Counted from the first letter of the stretch, positions 15,041 to 20,506 are shown. The stretch: DNA of 20,506 nt from an uncultured Candidatus Melainabacteria bacterium (GCA_937898445.1 CALEJY010000235.1:1-20506), one strand, 5' to 3'. The notes: generated by a model from the sequence alone, not told the origin. Made by a program: numbers and translations.

Positions 15041-15069
15041 AAGATCCGCCGTATGGCGGGTCTTTTTCT
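15041..15069 (+). terminator. pgk terminator
   Basis: AAGATCCGCC (15041-15050) pairs with GGCGGGTCTT (15055-15064, one G-U pair) across a GTAT loop, followed by a T run. This is a typical intrinsic terminator 27 bp after the pgk stop. Confidence 0.92.
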
Positions 15070-15110
15070 TTTGCTAAAAAGAGGAAATTCACACTCTGTT
15101 TTTCTTTTTG

Positions 15111-15119
15111 TGTTAAGAT
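15111..15119 (+). promoter_or_regulatory. Extended -10 promoter of the UDP-xylose synthase gene
   Basis: TGTTAAGAT fits an extended -10 (TGnTAAGAT) with no good -35, about 20 nt before the ATG at 15139. A GCGAGG ribosome binding site lies between. Confidence 0.35.
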
Positions 15120-15138
15120 TATTTCAAGCGAGGTTTTT

Positions 15139-16077
15139 ATGAAAAATATTTTGGTAACCGGAGGTGCCGGTTTTATAGGTTCTCATTTATGCGAAAAATT
15201 GTTGGAGCAAGGCAACCATATTATTTGTCTTGACAATTTTTTCACAGGTTCAAGAAAAAATGTCGAACATCTTTTTGACAACCGAGAATTTGAACTTATC
15301 AGGCATGATATTATTGAGCCGATAATTCTTGAGGTTGACCAGATTTATAACCTTGCCTGCCCTGCAAGTCCGATACATTATCAATATAATGCGATAAAAA
15401 CCATAAAAACAAATGTTTTGGGTGTTACAAATATGTTGGATTTGGCGGATTCGGCAAAAGCTCGAATTTTGCAAGCCTCTACAAGTGAGGTTTACGGTGA
15501 TCCGATTGTTCATCCGCAAAAAGAAAGTTATTGGGGAAATGTCAACCCGATTGGAATAAGAAGTTGTTATGATGAAGGAAAACGTGTAGCCGAAACCTTG
15601 ATGATGGATTATAACAGGCAACATAATGTGGATATCAGAATTATCAGGATTTTTAATACTTATGGCCCTCGTATGGCGCAAAACGATGGTCGAGTTGTTT
15701 CAAACTTTATTGTTCAGGCGTTGAAAAACGAAGATATAACGATTTATGGAGATGGCTCTCAGACAAGATCTTTTTGTTATGTAGATGATTTGGTTCGTGG
15801 AATGATTGCTTTGATGAATACTGAAAATTTCATAGGGCCTGTAAATGTTGGAAATGACGGGGAATATACGATTTTGGATTTGGCAAAAATAATAATTGAG
15901 TTGACTAATTCAAGTTCAAAAATTATATTTAAACCATTGCCGTCAGACGATCCGTGTCAAAGAAAACCTGATTTGTCACTAGCGAAAGAAAAATTGGGTT
16001 ACGCTCCGACAGTCCATGTAAAAGATGGTTTGCTAAAAACAATTGAATATTTTCAAAATGTATTGTTAGATGCTTAG
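15139..16077 (+). CDS. uxs: UDP-glucuronate decarboxylase (UDP-xylose synthase)
   Basis: This 312-aa short-chain dehydrogenase/reductase-type enzyme converts UDP-glucuronate to UDP-xylose with bound NAD. The Rossmann motif is GGAGFIG (8-14). UXS hallmarks are LACPASPIHYQ (72-82), the acidic E117 in STSEVYGDP, WGNVNPIGIRSCYDEGKR and the catalytic Y144/K148 pair. NTYGPRM and QTRSFCYVDDLV near the C-terminal half are also typical. UDP-xylose feeds surface polysaccharides, consistent with rfbA and the wecA-like gene nearby, although it is transcribed separately. The last codons (LDA and stop) fall inside a family D repeat, so the natural C-terminus has probably been altered by a few residues. UDP-glucuronate must be supplied by a dehydrogenase outside this window. 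Confidence 0.93.
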   Translation: MKNILVTGGAGFIGSHLCEKLLEQGNHIICLDNFFTGSRKNVEHLFDNREFELIRHDIIEPIILEVDQIYNLACPASPIHYQYNAIKTIKTNVLGVTNMLDLADSAKARILQASTSEVYGDPIVHPQKESYWGNVNPIGIRSCYDEGKRVAETLMMDYNRQHNVDIRIIRIFNTYGPRMAQNDGRVVSNFIVQALKNEDITIYGDGSQTRSFCYVDDLVRGMIALMNTENFIGPVNVGNDGEYTILDLAKIIIELTNSSSKIIFKPLPSDDPCQRKPDLSLAKEKLGYAPTVHVKDGLLKTIEYFQNVLLDA

Positions 16078-16104
16078 ATGCAAAGAGGTTTGGAGGCAAA
16101 GTCG
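16066..16104 (+). repeat. Family D 8-bp-period repeat overlapping the uxs stop
   Basis: Units TTAGATGC, TTAGATGC, AAAGAGGT, TTGGAGGC and AAAGTCG run in exact 8-bp register. The UDP-xylose synthase stop codon (TAG, 16075-16077) is part of the second unit. Confidence 0.7.
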
Positions 16105-16109
16105 TTATC

Positions 16110-16262
16110 TGTCATTACGAGGAACGAAGTGACGTAGTAATCCCATTAATATTTATAATAATGAGATTGGTGCTAAGCATGTAGTCCTCTGTGACAATAT
16201 TGGTTCCTACTTCAAACATTGGTGTAGAGTTTTCCGTTACACTCCACTCGCAATGACAAACG
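16110..16262. repeat. Mixed family B and degenerate family A repeats
   Basis: 16110-16145 is a CATTACGAGG..GTAATCCC family B copy. 16168-16235 reads as a decayed family A module (GCTAAGCATGTAGTC, CTGTGACAATATTGG, CTTCAAACATTGGTGTAG). A CACTCGCAATGAC half-copy of family B follows at about 16243. No gene is seen here. Confidence 0.55.
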
Positions 16263-16265
16263 ATT

Positions 16266-16303
16266 GTCACCCTGAACTTGATTCAGGGTCTATCAATGCT
16301 GAT
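16266..16303 (+). repeat. Family C 38-bp palindromic repeat, solo copy
   Basis: This copy holds an 8-bp stem ACCCTGAA/TTCAGGGT around CTTGA plus a conserved tail ending AATGCTGAT. It is identical in reverse complement to 18941-18978 and 36/38 identical to 19367-19404. Confidence 0.85.
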
Positions 16304-16453
16304 AAGAGATTGCGCAACAAGTGCGCAATGACATGTACTGTTGATATAAAAGAAAATATCTTTAACGATAAGTGGATAGTGTGAATAGCCCTTATCGCCG
16401 AAGTTATTTGGGTTCATATCTCCAATATTTCCTGTAAAATCTCTAAATTCCAT
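16283..16453 (-). pseudogene. Small ORF with repeat-derived C-terminus (56 aa)
   Basis: A 56-codon ORF starts MEFRDFTGNIGDMNPNNFG with a perfect GGAGG ribosome binding site 6 nt before the ATG. About the first 40 residues look like genuine protein. The last 16 are read from family B and C repeats, and the stop lies inside the family C copy. It is therefore likely a truncated gene. It is divergent from the XRE regulator and its upstream region contains one of two GTTCACATGTATGAA sites, so it may be that regulator's target. I do not recognise the family. It could still be expressed as a small protein. Confidence 0.55.
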
Positions 16454-16466
16454 AATAATCCTCCAT

Positions 16467-16482
16467 GTTCACATGTATGAAC
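16467..16482. promoter_or_regulatory. Operator-like site 1 (GTTCACATGTATGAAC)
   Basis: This imperfect palindrome with TTCA/TGAA arms recurs, 15 of 16 bases, at 16521-16536. It sits 3 bp from the GGAGG of the minus-strand small ORF, so a protein bound here could block that gene. Confidence 0.5.
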
Positions 16483-16520
16483 TATTATAAACAATTATTC
16501 AGTTAATATCAATACATAAG

Positions 16521-16536
16521 GTTCACATGTATGAAG
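16521..16536. promoter_or_regulatory. Operator-like site 2
   Basis: This second copy of GTTCACATGTATGAA lies 12 bp before the XRE regulator ATG. The placement fits autorepression by the regulator. Confidence 0.5.
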
Positions 16537-16547
16537 ATATGTAAAAT

Positions 16548-16793
16548 ATGATTAATCAAGATTTTAACAAAATTGTATGTGAAAGGATTGCCACTCTTAG
16601 AAAAGAACGAAATATGACACTTGAGCAACTTGCATATCAAAGTGGAATTTCAAAAGGTGGGTTAAGCGAAATAGAACGCAATATGAAAGAACCACGTGCA
16701 TATACAATTTTGAAAATTTGTAATGGATTAGGTATAACAATAGCAGAATTTTTTACATTTGATGCAATAAATGAATTTGCAACAAAATTATAA
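16548..16793 (+). CDS. XRE-family HTH regulator, 81 aa
   Basis: This single-domain Cro/C1-type helix-turn-helix protein has helices at IATLRKERNMTLEQLAYQSG and ISKGGLSEIERNMKEPRAYTILKICNGLGI. The second contains the recognition helix (SKGGLSEIE). The 81-aa length leaves no room for a ligand domain, as in stand-alone phage- or element-type repressors. The ATG has only a weak ribosome binding site. Two matching 15-bp sites bracket the divergent gap between this gene and the truncated small ORF, suggesting it controls both. It may be what remains of a restriction-modification, toxin-antitoxin or prophage-like control module. Family D repeats begin 8 bp after its stop. Confidence 0.85.
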   Translation: MINQDFNKIVCERIATLRKERNMTLEQLAYQSGISKGGLSEIERNMKEPRAYTILKICNGLGITIAEFFTFDAINEFATKL

Positions 16794-16800
16794 ATATACA

Positions 16801-16838
16801 GACCTTGCCTCTATACATCTTTGCATCTAGACATCTAA
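16801..16838 (-). repeat. Family D 8-bp-period repeat
   Basis: Read on the plus strand, GACCTT, GCCTCTAT, ACATCTTT, GCATCTAG and ACATCTAA keep the 8-bp register. It lies just after the XRE gene stop. Confidence 0.65.
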
Positions 16839-16845
16839 CTCAAGT

Positions 16846-17000
16846 GTTGCCACATAAGGCTACGTATGTAGCAAAACATTACACCAATGTATGAAGTATG
16901 AGCCAATGTTGTCGCAGAGGGCTACGTGTGTAGCAAAACATTACACCAATGTATGAAGTATGAACCAATGTTGCCACAGAGGGTTATGTGCATAGCACAG
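16846..17000 (-). repeat. Family A 62-bp tandem repeat reaching into miaB
   Basis: Two 62-bp units (16846-16907 and 16908-16969; 56 of 62 identical) and a partial third (from 16970) are arranged head to tail. Each contains a GCTAC-GTRT-GTAGC hairpin and an ACACCAATGTATGAAGTATGA stretch. The third unit overlaps the 3' end of miaB and supplies its stop codon. Confidence 0.85.
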
Positions 17001-18312
17001 CTTTTATGTACCAAGTTTTTGCGCCGGAAATTTTTACGTTTACAAATTGTCCTGTCAAATCTGTGTCGCAAGGAATATGTACTGTTTTGAAATTCCTTGT
17101 TTTTCCGGTATTTATCATTTGTCCTTTGTGTTCATAAAAATTCTCTACAAGAACTTCCATTTCTCTGCCAAGATATTTCAAATTTGATTTCAAGCAATTT
17201 TCTTTAACTTTATCATTAAGTCGCTGAAATCTTTCATTTTTGATATCTTCCGGAATAAATTTATCAACCCATCTTGCAGCAACAGTTTTTTCTCTCGGAG
17301 AATACGCTGCAACATTGCAATAATCTAATTCAAATTCGTCAATTGCAGTAAGTGTATCTTCAAACTGTTCTTCTGTTTCTCCAGGAAAACCTGCAATAAA
17401 GTCGCTTGTGATAGTTACATCCGGTATCATATCACGAACTTTTTTTACGATTTTTGCGTAGGTTTCTCTATCATAACGTCTGTTCATTGCTTTTAAGACT
17501 TCTGAATTGCCTGATTGCATTGGAATATGGAAGTATTCGCAAACTTTGTCCAATTCTTTTGCGGTTTCAATCAATTCATCCGTAATATCTGTAGGATATG
17601 ATGTTACAAAACGTATTCTGAATTTGCCTTCAATAGAGTTAAGTTCTCTCAACAAATCAGCTAGTCTGTAGTTTTTGTCTTTAAAATCTTTGCCGTAGCT
17701 ATCTACGTTTTGACCTAGCAATGTAATTTCTTTAAAACCTGCGTTTAGTGCGTCTTTAACTTCTTTTATAATTGTTTCAGGAAGTCTTGAACGTTCTCTG
17801 CCTCTAGTATATGGAACAATGCAGTATGTGCAGAAGTTATTGCAGCCTTCTGTAATATTTATCCATGCATTAGTTGATTTAACACGGTTAATTTCATAGT
17901 TTTCAGGATTTTGAGATGGAAGGTTTGTTTCTTCGCATTCGCAAACTCTTTCACCATTATTAATTCTTTTTATAACATCGGGTAAGGAATAAATTTTGTG
18001 TGTTCCAAGAACAAAGTCAACATAAGGCGCACGTGAAAAAACTTGTCTTGCTTTTTGTTGCGCAACACATCCGCACATTCCGATTTTTAGATCAGGGTTT
18101 CTGTCTTGTTTCCATTTGCCCCAAACTCCGAGTTGGCTAAATGCTTTGTCTTCGCTCAATTGTCTGATTGAACATGTATTAACCATTAACAAATCAGCTT
18201 TTTCAGGGTCTTTTGTTTCTTCGTAATCAAAATGAGAAAGCATTCCGAGCATTCTTTCTGTATCTGATTTGTTCATTTGGCAACCCATTGTTTCTATATA
18301 TACGTGTTTCAT
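16984..18312 (-). CDS. miaB: tRNA-2-methylthio-N6-dimethylallyladenosine synthase
   Basis: This 442-aa radical-SAM methylthiotransferase adds the methylthio group to i6A37 of tRNAs. The N-terminal auxiliary-cluster cysteines are C11, C47 and C82 (MGCQMNKSD, NTCSIR, GCVAQ). The radical SAM motif is C157-NNF-C161-TY-C164. The C-terminal TRAM domain runs through LVENFYEHKGQMINTGKTRNFK. Motifs and length indicate MiaB rather than RimO or MtaB. ATG 18312 is preferred to a TTG seven codons upstream because AAAGGAAC is correctly placed before it. The last residues (about VLCT) and the TAA come from a family A repeat. miaA is not in the window. Confidence 0.96.
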   Translation of the reverse strand: MKHVYIETMGCQMNKSDTERMLGMLSHFDYEETKDPEKADLLMVNTCSIRQLSEDKAFSQLGVWGKWKQDRNPDLKIGMCGCVAQQKARQVFSRAPYVDFVLGTHKIYSLPDVIKRINNGERVCECEETNLPSQNPENYEINRVKSTNAWINITEGCNNFCTYCIVPYTRGRERSRLPETIIKEVKDALNAGFKEITLLGQNVDSYGKDFKDKNYRLADLLRELNSIEGKFRIRFVTSYPTDITDELIETAKELDKVCEYFHIPMQSGNSEVLKAMNRRYDRETYAKIVKKVRDMIPDVTITSDFIAGFPGETEEQFEDTLTAIDEFELDYCNVAAYSPREKTVAARWVDKFIPEDIKNERFQRLNDKVKENCLKSNLKYLGREMEVLVENFYEHKGQMINTGKTRNFKTVHIPCDTDLTGQFVNVKISGAKTWYIKAVLCT

Positions 18313-18378
18313 ATTTGTTCCTTTAGCTTGCAAAGATAAGACATCTTGGCTTAGTTTCTAAGTTTACTTTTTGTAAAA

Positions 18379-18424
18379 GACTGCGCCTCTTTGCTTTTTC
18401 GCCTCTATACCTCTATGTCTCTAA
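18379..18424 (-). repeat. Family D 8-bp-period repeat
   Basis: Plus-strand units GACTGC, GCCTCTTT, GCTTTTTC, GCCTCTAT, ACCTCTAT and GTCTCTAA hold an exact 8-bp period. It lies between miaB and the divergent three-Cys gene, where the miaB promoter would be expected. Confidence 0.65.
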
Positions 18425-18449
18425 TTTATCACAAAAATACTTAATGTTC

Positions 18450-18478
18450 TTGACTTTTCTTTGAAAAAATAATATTCT
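18450..18478 (+). promoter_or_regulatory. Promoter of three-Cys paralogue 2
   Basis: TTGACT (18450-18455), a 17-nt spacer and TATTCT (18473-18478) precede the gene with a leader of about 57 nt. AAGGGG (18532-18537) is the ribosome binding site. Confidence 0.5.
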
Positions 18479-18541
18479 TTGTATGTTGAAGTAAAAGTTA
18501 GTAGTGTTTATCGCACTATTAATAAGTATTTAAGGGGTGTT

Positions 18542-18931
18542 ATGAAAAAGGTATTGTTTATATTTTTATTGGGAATTTGTGCAATTCCTGCGTTTTCGGA
18601 AGAATTGAAATTAATTAATCCGCAGGCTGATTTGCCGCCAAAATGGACAGATTTTTGTGAAACTGGTTATGAAAATGCGGTTTATAAAAATAGAGATGAT
18701 GTGTTTAATATGTTCAGTTATGTTAAGTCAGAGAGGACAAAAACTAACTATTGGGCTGAACGCAGAGTGAGTTTTGAAAAGTATTTGAAAAGTTGTAATG
18801 CGTTGGATGATAGCGCAAAAGCGGCATGTTATGCTGAATTGAGAAAATCAGAAAATGAGAAAAATGATTTGTATAAATTAAAACGAGATCAAATGCTTTA
18901 TGAAAATAATATTCAGTTGAATAGGCATTAG
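18542..18931 (+). CDS. Small secreted three-Cys protein (paralogue 2)
   Basis: This 129-aa protein has a clear signal peptide (MKKVLFIFLLGICAIPAFSE, cleavage after AFS likely). The mature domain has PPKWTDFCETGYENAVYK, NYWAERRVSFEKYL, SCNALDDSAKAACYAELR and a polar tail. It shares with the product of 12752-13174 the same motif order and three mature cysteines (DFC, CN, CYA). Its middle is about four residues different in length. ATG 18542 is chosen because AAGGGG precedes it and a signal peptide follows. An upstream in-frame start at 18479 would bury the signal peptide. A family C repeat starts 10 bp after the stop. Function is unknown. Confidence 0.78.
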   Translation: MKKVLFIFLLGICAIPAFSEELKLINPQADLPPKWTDFCETGYENAVYKNRDDVFNMFSYVKSERTKTNYWAERRVSFEKYLKSCNALDDSAKAACYAELRKSENEKNDLYKLKRDQMLYENNIQLNRH

Positions 18932-18940
18932 GATTGTAAA

Positions 18941-18978
18941 ATCAGCATTGATAGACCCTGAATCAAGTTCAGGGTGAC
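18941..18978 (-). repeat. Family C 38-bp palindromic repeat, left flank of GIY-YIG gene
   Basis: This copy is the exact reverse complement of the solo copy at 16266-16303. It has 2 mismatches to the right-flank copy at 19367-19404, which points the opposite way. Confidence 0.85.
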
Positions 18979-19012
18979 AGTTTCGTTTAGGTTATTTAGG
19001 TAACATTTTAAT

Positions 19013-19339
19013 ATGAAAAATCAAAATGCAATTTATATTATGACAAATTATTTGAATACAACTTTTTATATTGGTGTAACGAATAATTTGTTGCGACGAG
19101 TGTATGAACATAAAACAAAACAAAATGAAGGTTTTTCTAATAAATATAATCTTAATAAACTTGTGTATTTTGAGATAACAGAATTAATTGAGGATGCAAT
19201 TAATAGAGAAAAACAATTAAAAAATTGGAAACGTAGTTGGAAAATTGACTTAATAAAAAAGCAAAATCCTGATTTTAAGGATTTAAGTGAAGATATTGGC
19301 TTAAGTAAAGAAGTAATAGAAGGAATGGATAACACCTAA
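19013..19339 (+). CDS. Solitary GIY-YIG nuclease-domain protein
   Basis: This 108-aa protein consists almost only of a GIY-YIG domain. The first motif is A6-I-Y8 (Ala in place of the first Gly), then Y19-I-G21. The arginine pair follows at 28-29 (LLRRVYEHK), and the catalytic-type glutamate is E66 in INREKQLKNWKR. The fold cuts DNA with one metal ion. Stand-alone members of this small group are of unknown role. The gene is framed by inverted family C repeats 34 bp before the start and 27 bp after the stop, so those repeats may be its substrate. The ribosome binding site is weak (AGG about 12 nt upstream). The window's other GIY-YIG protein is uvrC, which is not closely similar. Confidence 0.88.
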   Translation: MKNQNAIYIMTNYLNTTFYIGVTNNLLRRVYEHKTKQNEGFSNKYNLNKLVYFEITELIEDAINREKQLKNWKRSWKIDLIKKQNPDFKDLSEDIGLSKEVIEGMDNT

Positions 19340-19366
19340 TTTACTACGTAACAGTTACACACTTAT

Positions 19367-19404
19367 GTCACCCTGAACTTGATTCAGGGTCTATTAATGT
19401 TGAT
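19367..19404 (+). repeat. Family C 38-bp palindromic repeat, right flank of GIY-YIG gene
   Basis: It carries the same ACCCTGAA/TTCAGGGT stem. The tail reads ATTAATGTTGAT, with two transitions relative to the other two copies. Confidence 0.85.
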
Positions 19405-19437
19405 TTTTATATAAAGAAATATTAATTTTAATAAAAA

Positions 19438-19452
19438 TAGGAATAATTCCTA
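19438..19452. promoter_or_regulatory. Perfect 15-bp palindrome upstream of rubrerythrin
   Basis: TAGGAATAATTCCTA has two 7-bp arms around a central A. It ends one base before the -35 hexamer of the rubrerythrin promoter and is a candidate operator. It does not match a PerR, Fur or Rex consensus I know. Confidence 0.5.
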
Positions 19453-19453
19453 C

Positions 19454-19482
19454 TTTACAAAAAATATTTTGTATTGTATTAT
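19454..19482 (+). promoter_or_regulatory. Rubrerythrin promoter
   Basis: TTTACA (19454-19459), a 17-nt spacer and TATTAT (19477-19482) give a start near 19489. AAAGGTGG follows as the ribosome binding site before the ATG at 19534. Confidence 0.65.
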
Positions 19483-19533
19483 AAAGCATGTAGAAAAAAG
19501 AGGCTAATTTTTATATAAGAAAGGTGGTAGAAA

Positions 19534-20076
19534 ATGGCTAAATTTGTATGTACAGTATGCGGATGGTCAACTGAAAGTGATAAAGCTCCTGAAAGATGTC
19601 CTTTGTGCGGAGCAACAACATTCAAAGAAATTAATACAGCAGAAGGTAAAGTATATGCTTGCGAACACAAAGTAGGCGATGGAAAAGTTGAAGATAAAGA
19701 AGTTATGGAAGGCTTGAGAGCGCATTTTGCAGGTGAATGTACTGAAGTTGGTATGTACCTTGCAATGGCTAGAGTCGCTGAAAGAGAAGGATATCCTGAA
19801 GTTGCTGAAGCTTATAAGAGATACGCTTTTGAAGAAGCTGAACATGCTGCCAAATTTGCTGAATTGTTGGGCGAAGTTGTTACAGATTCAACAAAGAAAA
19901 ACCTTGAAATGAGAGCAGAAGCAGAACAAGGTGCTTGCGAAGGAAAACTTGCCATTGCAAGACGTGCAAAAGAATTGGGTTATGATGCAATTCATGATAC
20001 TGTTCACGAAATGGCTAAAGACGAAGCTCGTCACGGAAAAGGTTTTGATGGATTGTTGAAAAGATATTTTTCATAA
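19534..20076 (+). CDS. Reverse rubrerythrin (peroxidase)
   Basis: This 180-aa non-haem iron protein has an N-terminal rubredoxin-like Fe(Cys)4 domain (C6xxC9, C22xxC25) and a C-terminal ferritin-like di-iron domain. The latter carries E68 and E71 in GECTEVGMYL, E101AEH104 and E164ARH167. This order, rubredoxin first, defines reverse rubrerythrins, studied in clostridia as NADH-dependent H2O2 and O2 reductases. It indicates an anaerobe that must survive oxygen exposure. It has a dedicated promoter with an adjacent palindrome, a strong ribosome binding site and an intrinsic terminator 28 bp after the stop. It is therefore a single-gene, probably stress-regulated unit. Confidence 0.93.
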   Translation: MAKFVCTVCGWSTESDKAPERCPLCGATTFKEINTAEGKVYACEHKVGDGKVEDKEVMEGLRAHFAGECTEVGMYLAMARVAEREGYPEVAEAYKRYAFEEAEHAAKFAELLGEVVTDSTKKNLEMRAEAEQGACEGKLAIARRAKELGYDAIHDTVHEMAKDEARHGKGFDGLLKRYFS

Positions 20077-20104
20077 ATTTTTGTCATAATTGAAAACCAA
20101 AAAG

Positions 20105-20134
20105 CGACTTTCATTATTTGAAGGTCGTTTTTTT
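20105..20134 (+). terminator. Rubrerythrin terminator
   Basis: CGACTTTCA (20105-20113) pairs with TGAAGGTCG (20119-20127; one T-G wobble) over a 5-nt loop, followed by seven T. Confidence 0.9.
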
Positions 20135-20148
20135 ATTGAGAATGTCTA

Positions 20149-20184
20149 TTTTACTGGATTGCCACGCTAACGCTCGCAATGACG
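20149..20184. repeat. Family B repeat
   Basis: It runs from TTTTACTGGATTGC to CGCTCGCAATGACG and matches 10890-10925 closely. The middle differs (CACGCTAA versus TTCGCATT). Confidence 0.65.
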
Positions 20185-20274
20185 TGTATTGATGATTTGA
20201 ACCAAAATAGTTTTGCCGATAAGGTCTATTCATCATTTCCCACTCACCATTCACTTATTCATAACGATACGGTT

Positions 20275-20302
20275 TTTTCACGTTTCACTTCTCACTTTTC
20301 AC
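20275..20302 (-). repeat. Family E repeat
   Basis: TTTTTTCACGTTTCACTT followed by CTCACTTTTCAC is the reverse complement, with a few changes, of the repeat after glyA (8866-8893). Confidence 0.5.
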
Positions 20303-20455
20303 TAATATATGAGGTATGAATGAATGTTGTTACAAAGGTGGAAGCGGTCTTCGATTGAAACAATACACCAAAGTCTGAGGTATGAACCAATATTACCACA
20401 GGTGGCTACGTGCGTAAACTTTTCACCAATATATGAGGTATGAATAAATGTTGTT
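20303..20455 (-). repeat. Family A module array
   Basis: Three related modules run in the orientation of 16846-17000: TATGAGGTATGAATGAATGTT, TCTGAGGTATGAACCAATATT and TATGAGGTATGAATAAATGTT. They alternate with a GAAGCGGTCTTC hairpin and a CTACGTGCGTA hairpin. Positions 20337-20374 are the exact reverse complement of 10761-10798. Confidence 0.75.
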
Positions 20456-20506
20456 CCAAGTGTGGCGGGTGGAGCGGCACGCTCCCAAAAAAAGACCTCT
20501 TTGAAA
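20456..20506. other. Window end, no gene seen
   Basis: Only a GGAGCG-GCA-CGCTCC hairpin (20471-20485) followed by an A run is visible. It may be a terminator for a gene outside the window, or another repeat. The whole stretch from 20077 to the end holds no credible ORF. Confidence 0.4.

Larger units (their letters stand above)
18941..19404. mobile_element. Candidate GIY-YIG mobile unit with inverted family C ends
   Basis: A 464-bp unit has 38-bp inverted repeats (36/38 identical) at both ends and one gene, a GIY-YIG nuclease, inside. The copies point away from each other, with the GGGTGAC side inward, so the whole looks like a miniature transposon. A third identical end stands alone at 16266-16303. 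No clear target-site duplication is visible. Mobility is inference from geometry. Confidence 0.45.

Noticed and set aside
16110..16340. tRNA or other structured RNA gene among the hairpins
   Set aside because: No cloverleaf, TTCRANT-type T-loop or CCA end is found; the hairpins belong to the dispersed repeat families.
16846..17000. CRISPR-like array
   Set aside because: The 62-bp units are repeated over their full length with no unique spacers, and no cas gene is nearby.
20471..20485. GGAGCG/CGCTCC hairpin as a replication or attachment site
   Set aside because: It is a short single hairpin at the window edge, more simply a terminator or repeat; nothing supports an origin or att site.

Overview
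This window is an AT-rich (roughly one-third GC) bacterial chromosome segment. It carries core genes for DNA topology (gyrA), repair (uvrC), glycolysis (pgk), one-carbon metabolism (glyA), tRNA modification (miaB) and nucleotide-sugar/envelope synthesis (rfbA, a WecA-type transferase, a UDP-xylose synthase), plus an OmpH/Skp-type periplasmic chaperone and a reverse rubrerythrin. OmpH/Skp and a lipoprotein point to a Gram-negative envelope, and the reverse rubrerythrin to an anaerobe. The degenerate GyrA-box (QNRATRGKSG) resembles, from memory, cyanobacterial GyrA. My best inference is a gut-type non-photosynthetic cyanobacterial relative (Melainabacteria/Gastranaerophilales-like). This was not tested by any search.

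Layout. 1-566: a divergent regulatory region with a 53-aa small ORF on the minus strand. 567-3004: a two-gene unit of a 17-repeat exported TPR protein, apparently starting at ATT, and a lipoprotein overlapping it by ATGA. 3009-3699 (minus): a HepT/MntA (HEPN/MNT) toxin-antitoxin pair with a leaderless-type promoter. 3925-6489 (minus): gyrA. 6666-9961 (plus): rfbA, glyA and a wecA-like gene. 9947-10715: a consensus promoter, a long structured leader and a lineage-specific membrane protein with its terminator. 10990-12648 (minus): uvrC lacking its usual C-terminal helix-hairpin-helix domain. 12752-13651: a small secreted three-Cys protein convergent with ompH. 13812-16077: pgk and a UDP-glucuronate decarboxylase. 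16283-16793: a small truncated ORF divergent from an XRE regulator, with two matching operator-like sites. 16984-18312 (minus): miaB. 18542-18931: a paralogue of the three-Cys protein. 18941-19404: a solitary GIY-YIG nuclease between two inverted copies of a 38-bp palindromic repeat. 19534-20076: reverse rubrerythrin. 20077-20506: repeats only.

The main non-genic theme is a heavy load of at least five dispersed repeat families in gene-end gaps. They are a 62-bp hairpin module (A), CATTGCGAG-type repeats (B), the 38-bp ACCCTGAA/TTCAGGGT palindrome (C), an 8-bp-period purine-rich repeat (D) and a GTGAAAAGTGA-type repeat (E). Several abut or supply stop codons (uvrC, the UDP-xylose synthase gene, miaB, glyA, a 56-codon small ORF), so they appear to have rewritten gene 3' ends. 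The most promising candidate for an undescribed system is the GIY-YIG nuclease framed by inverted family-C repeats, with an identical solo copy 2.7 kb away. It resembles a REP/RAYT arrangement with a different nuclease.
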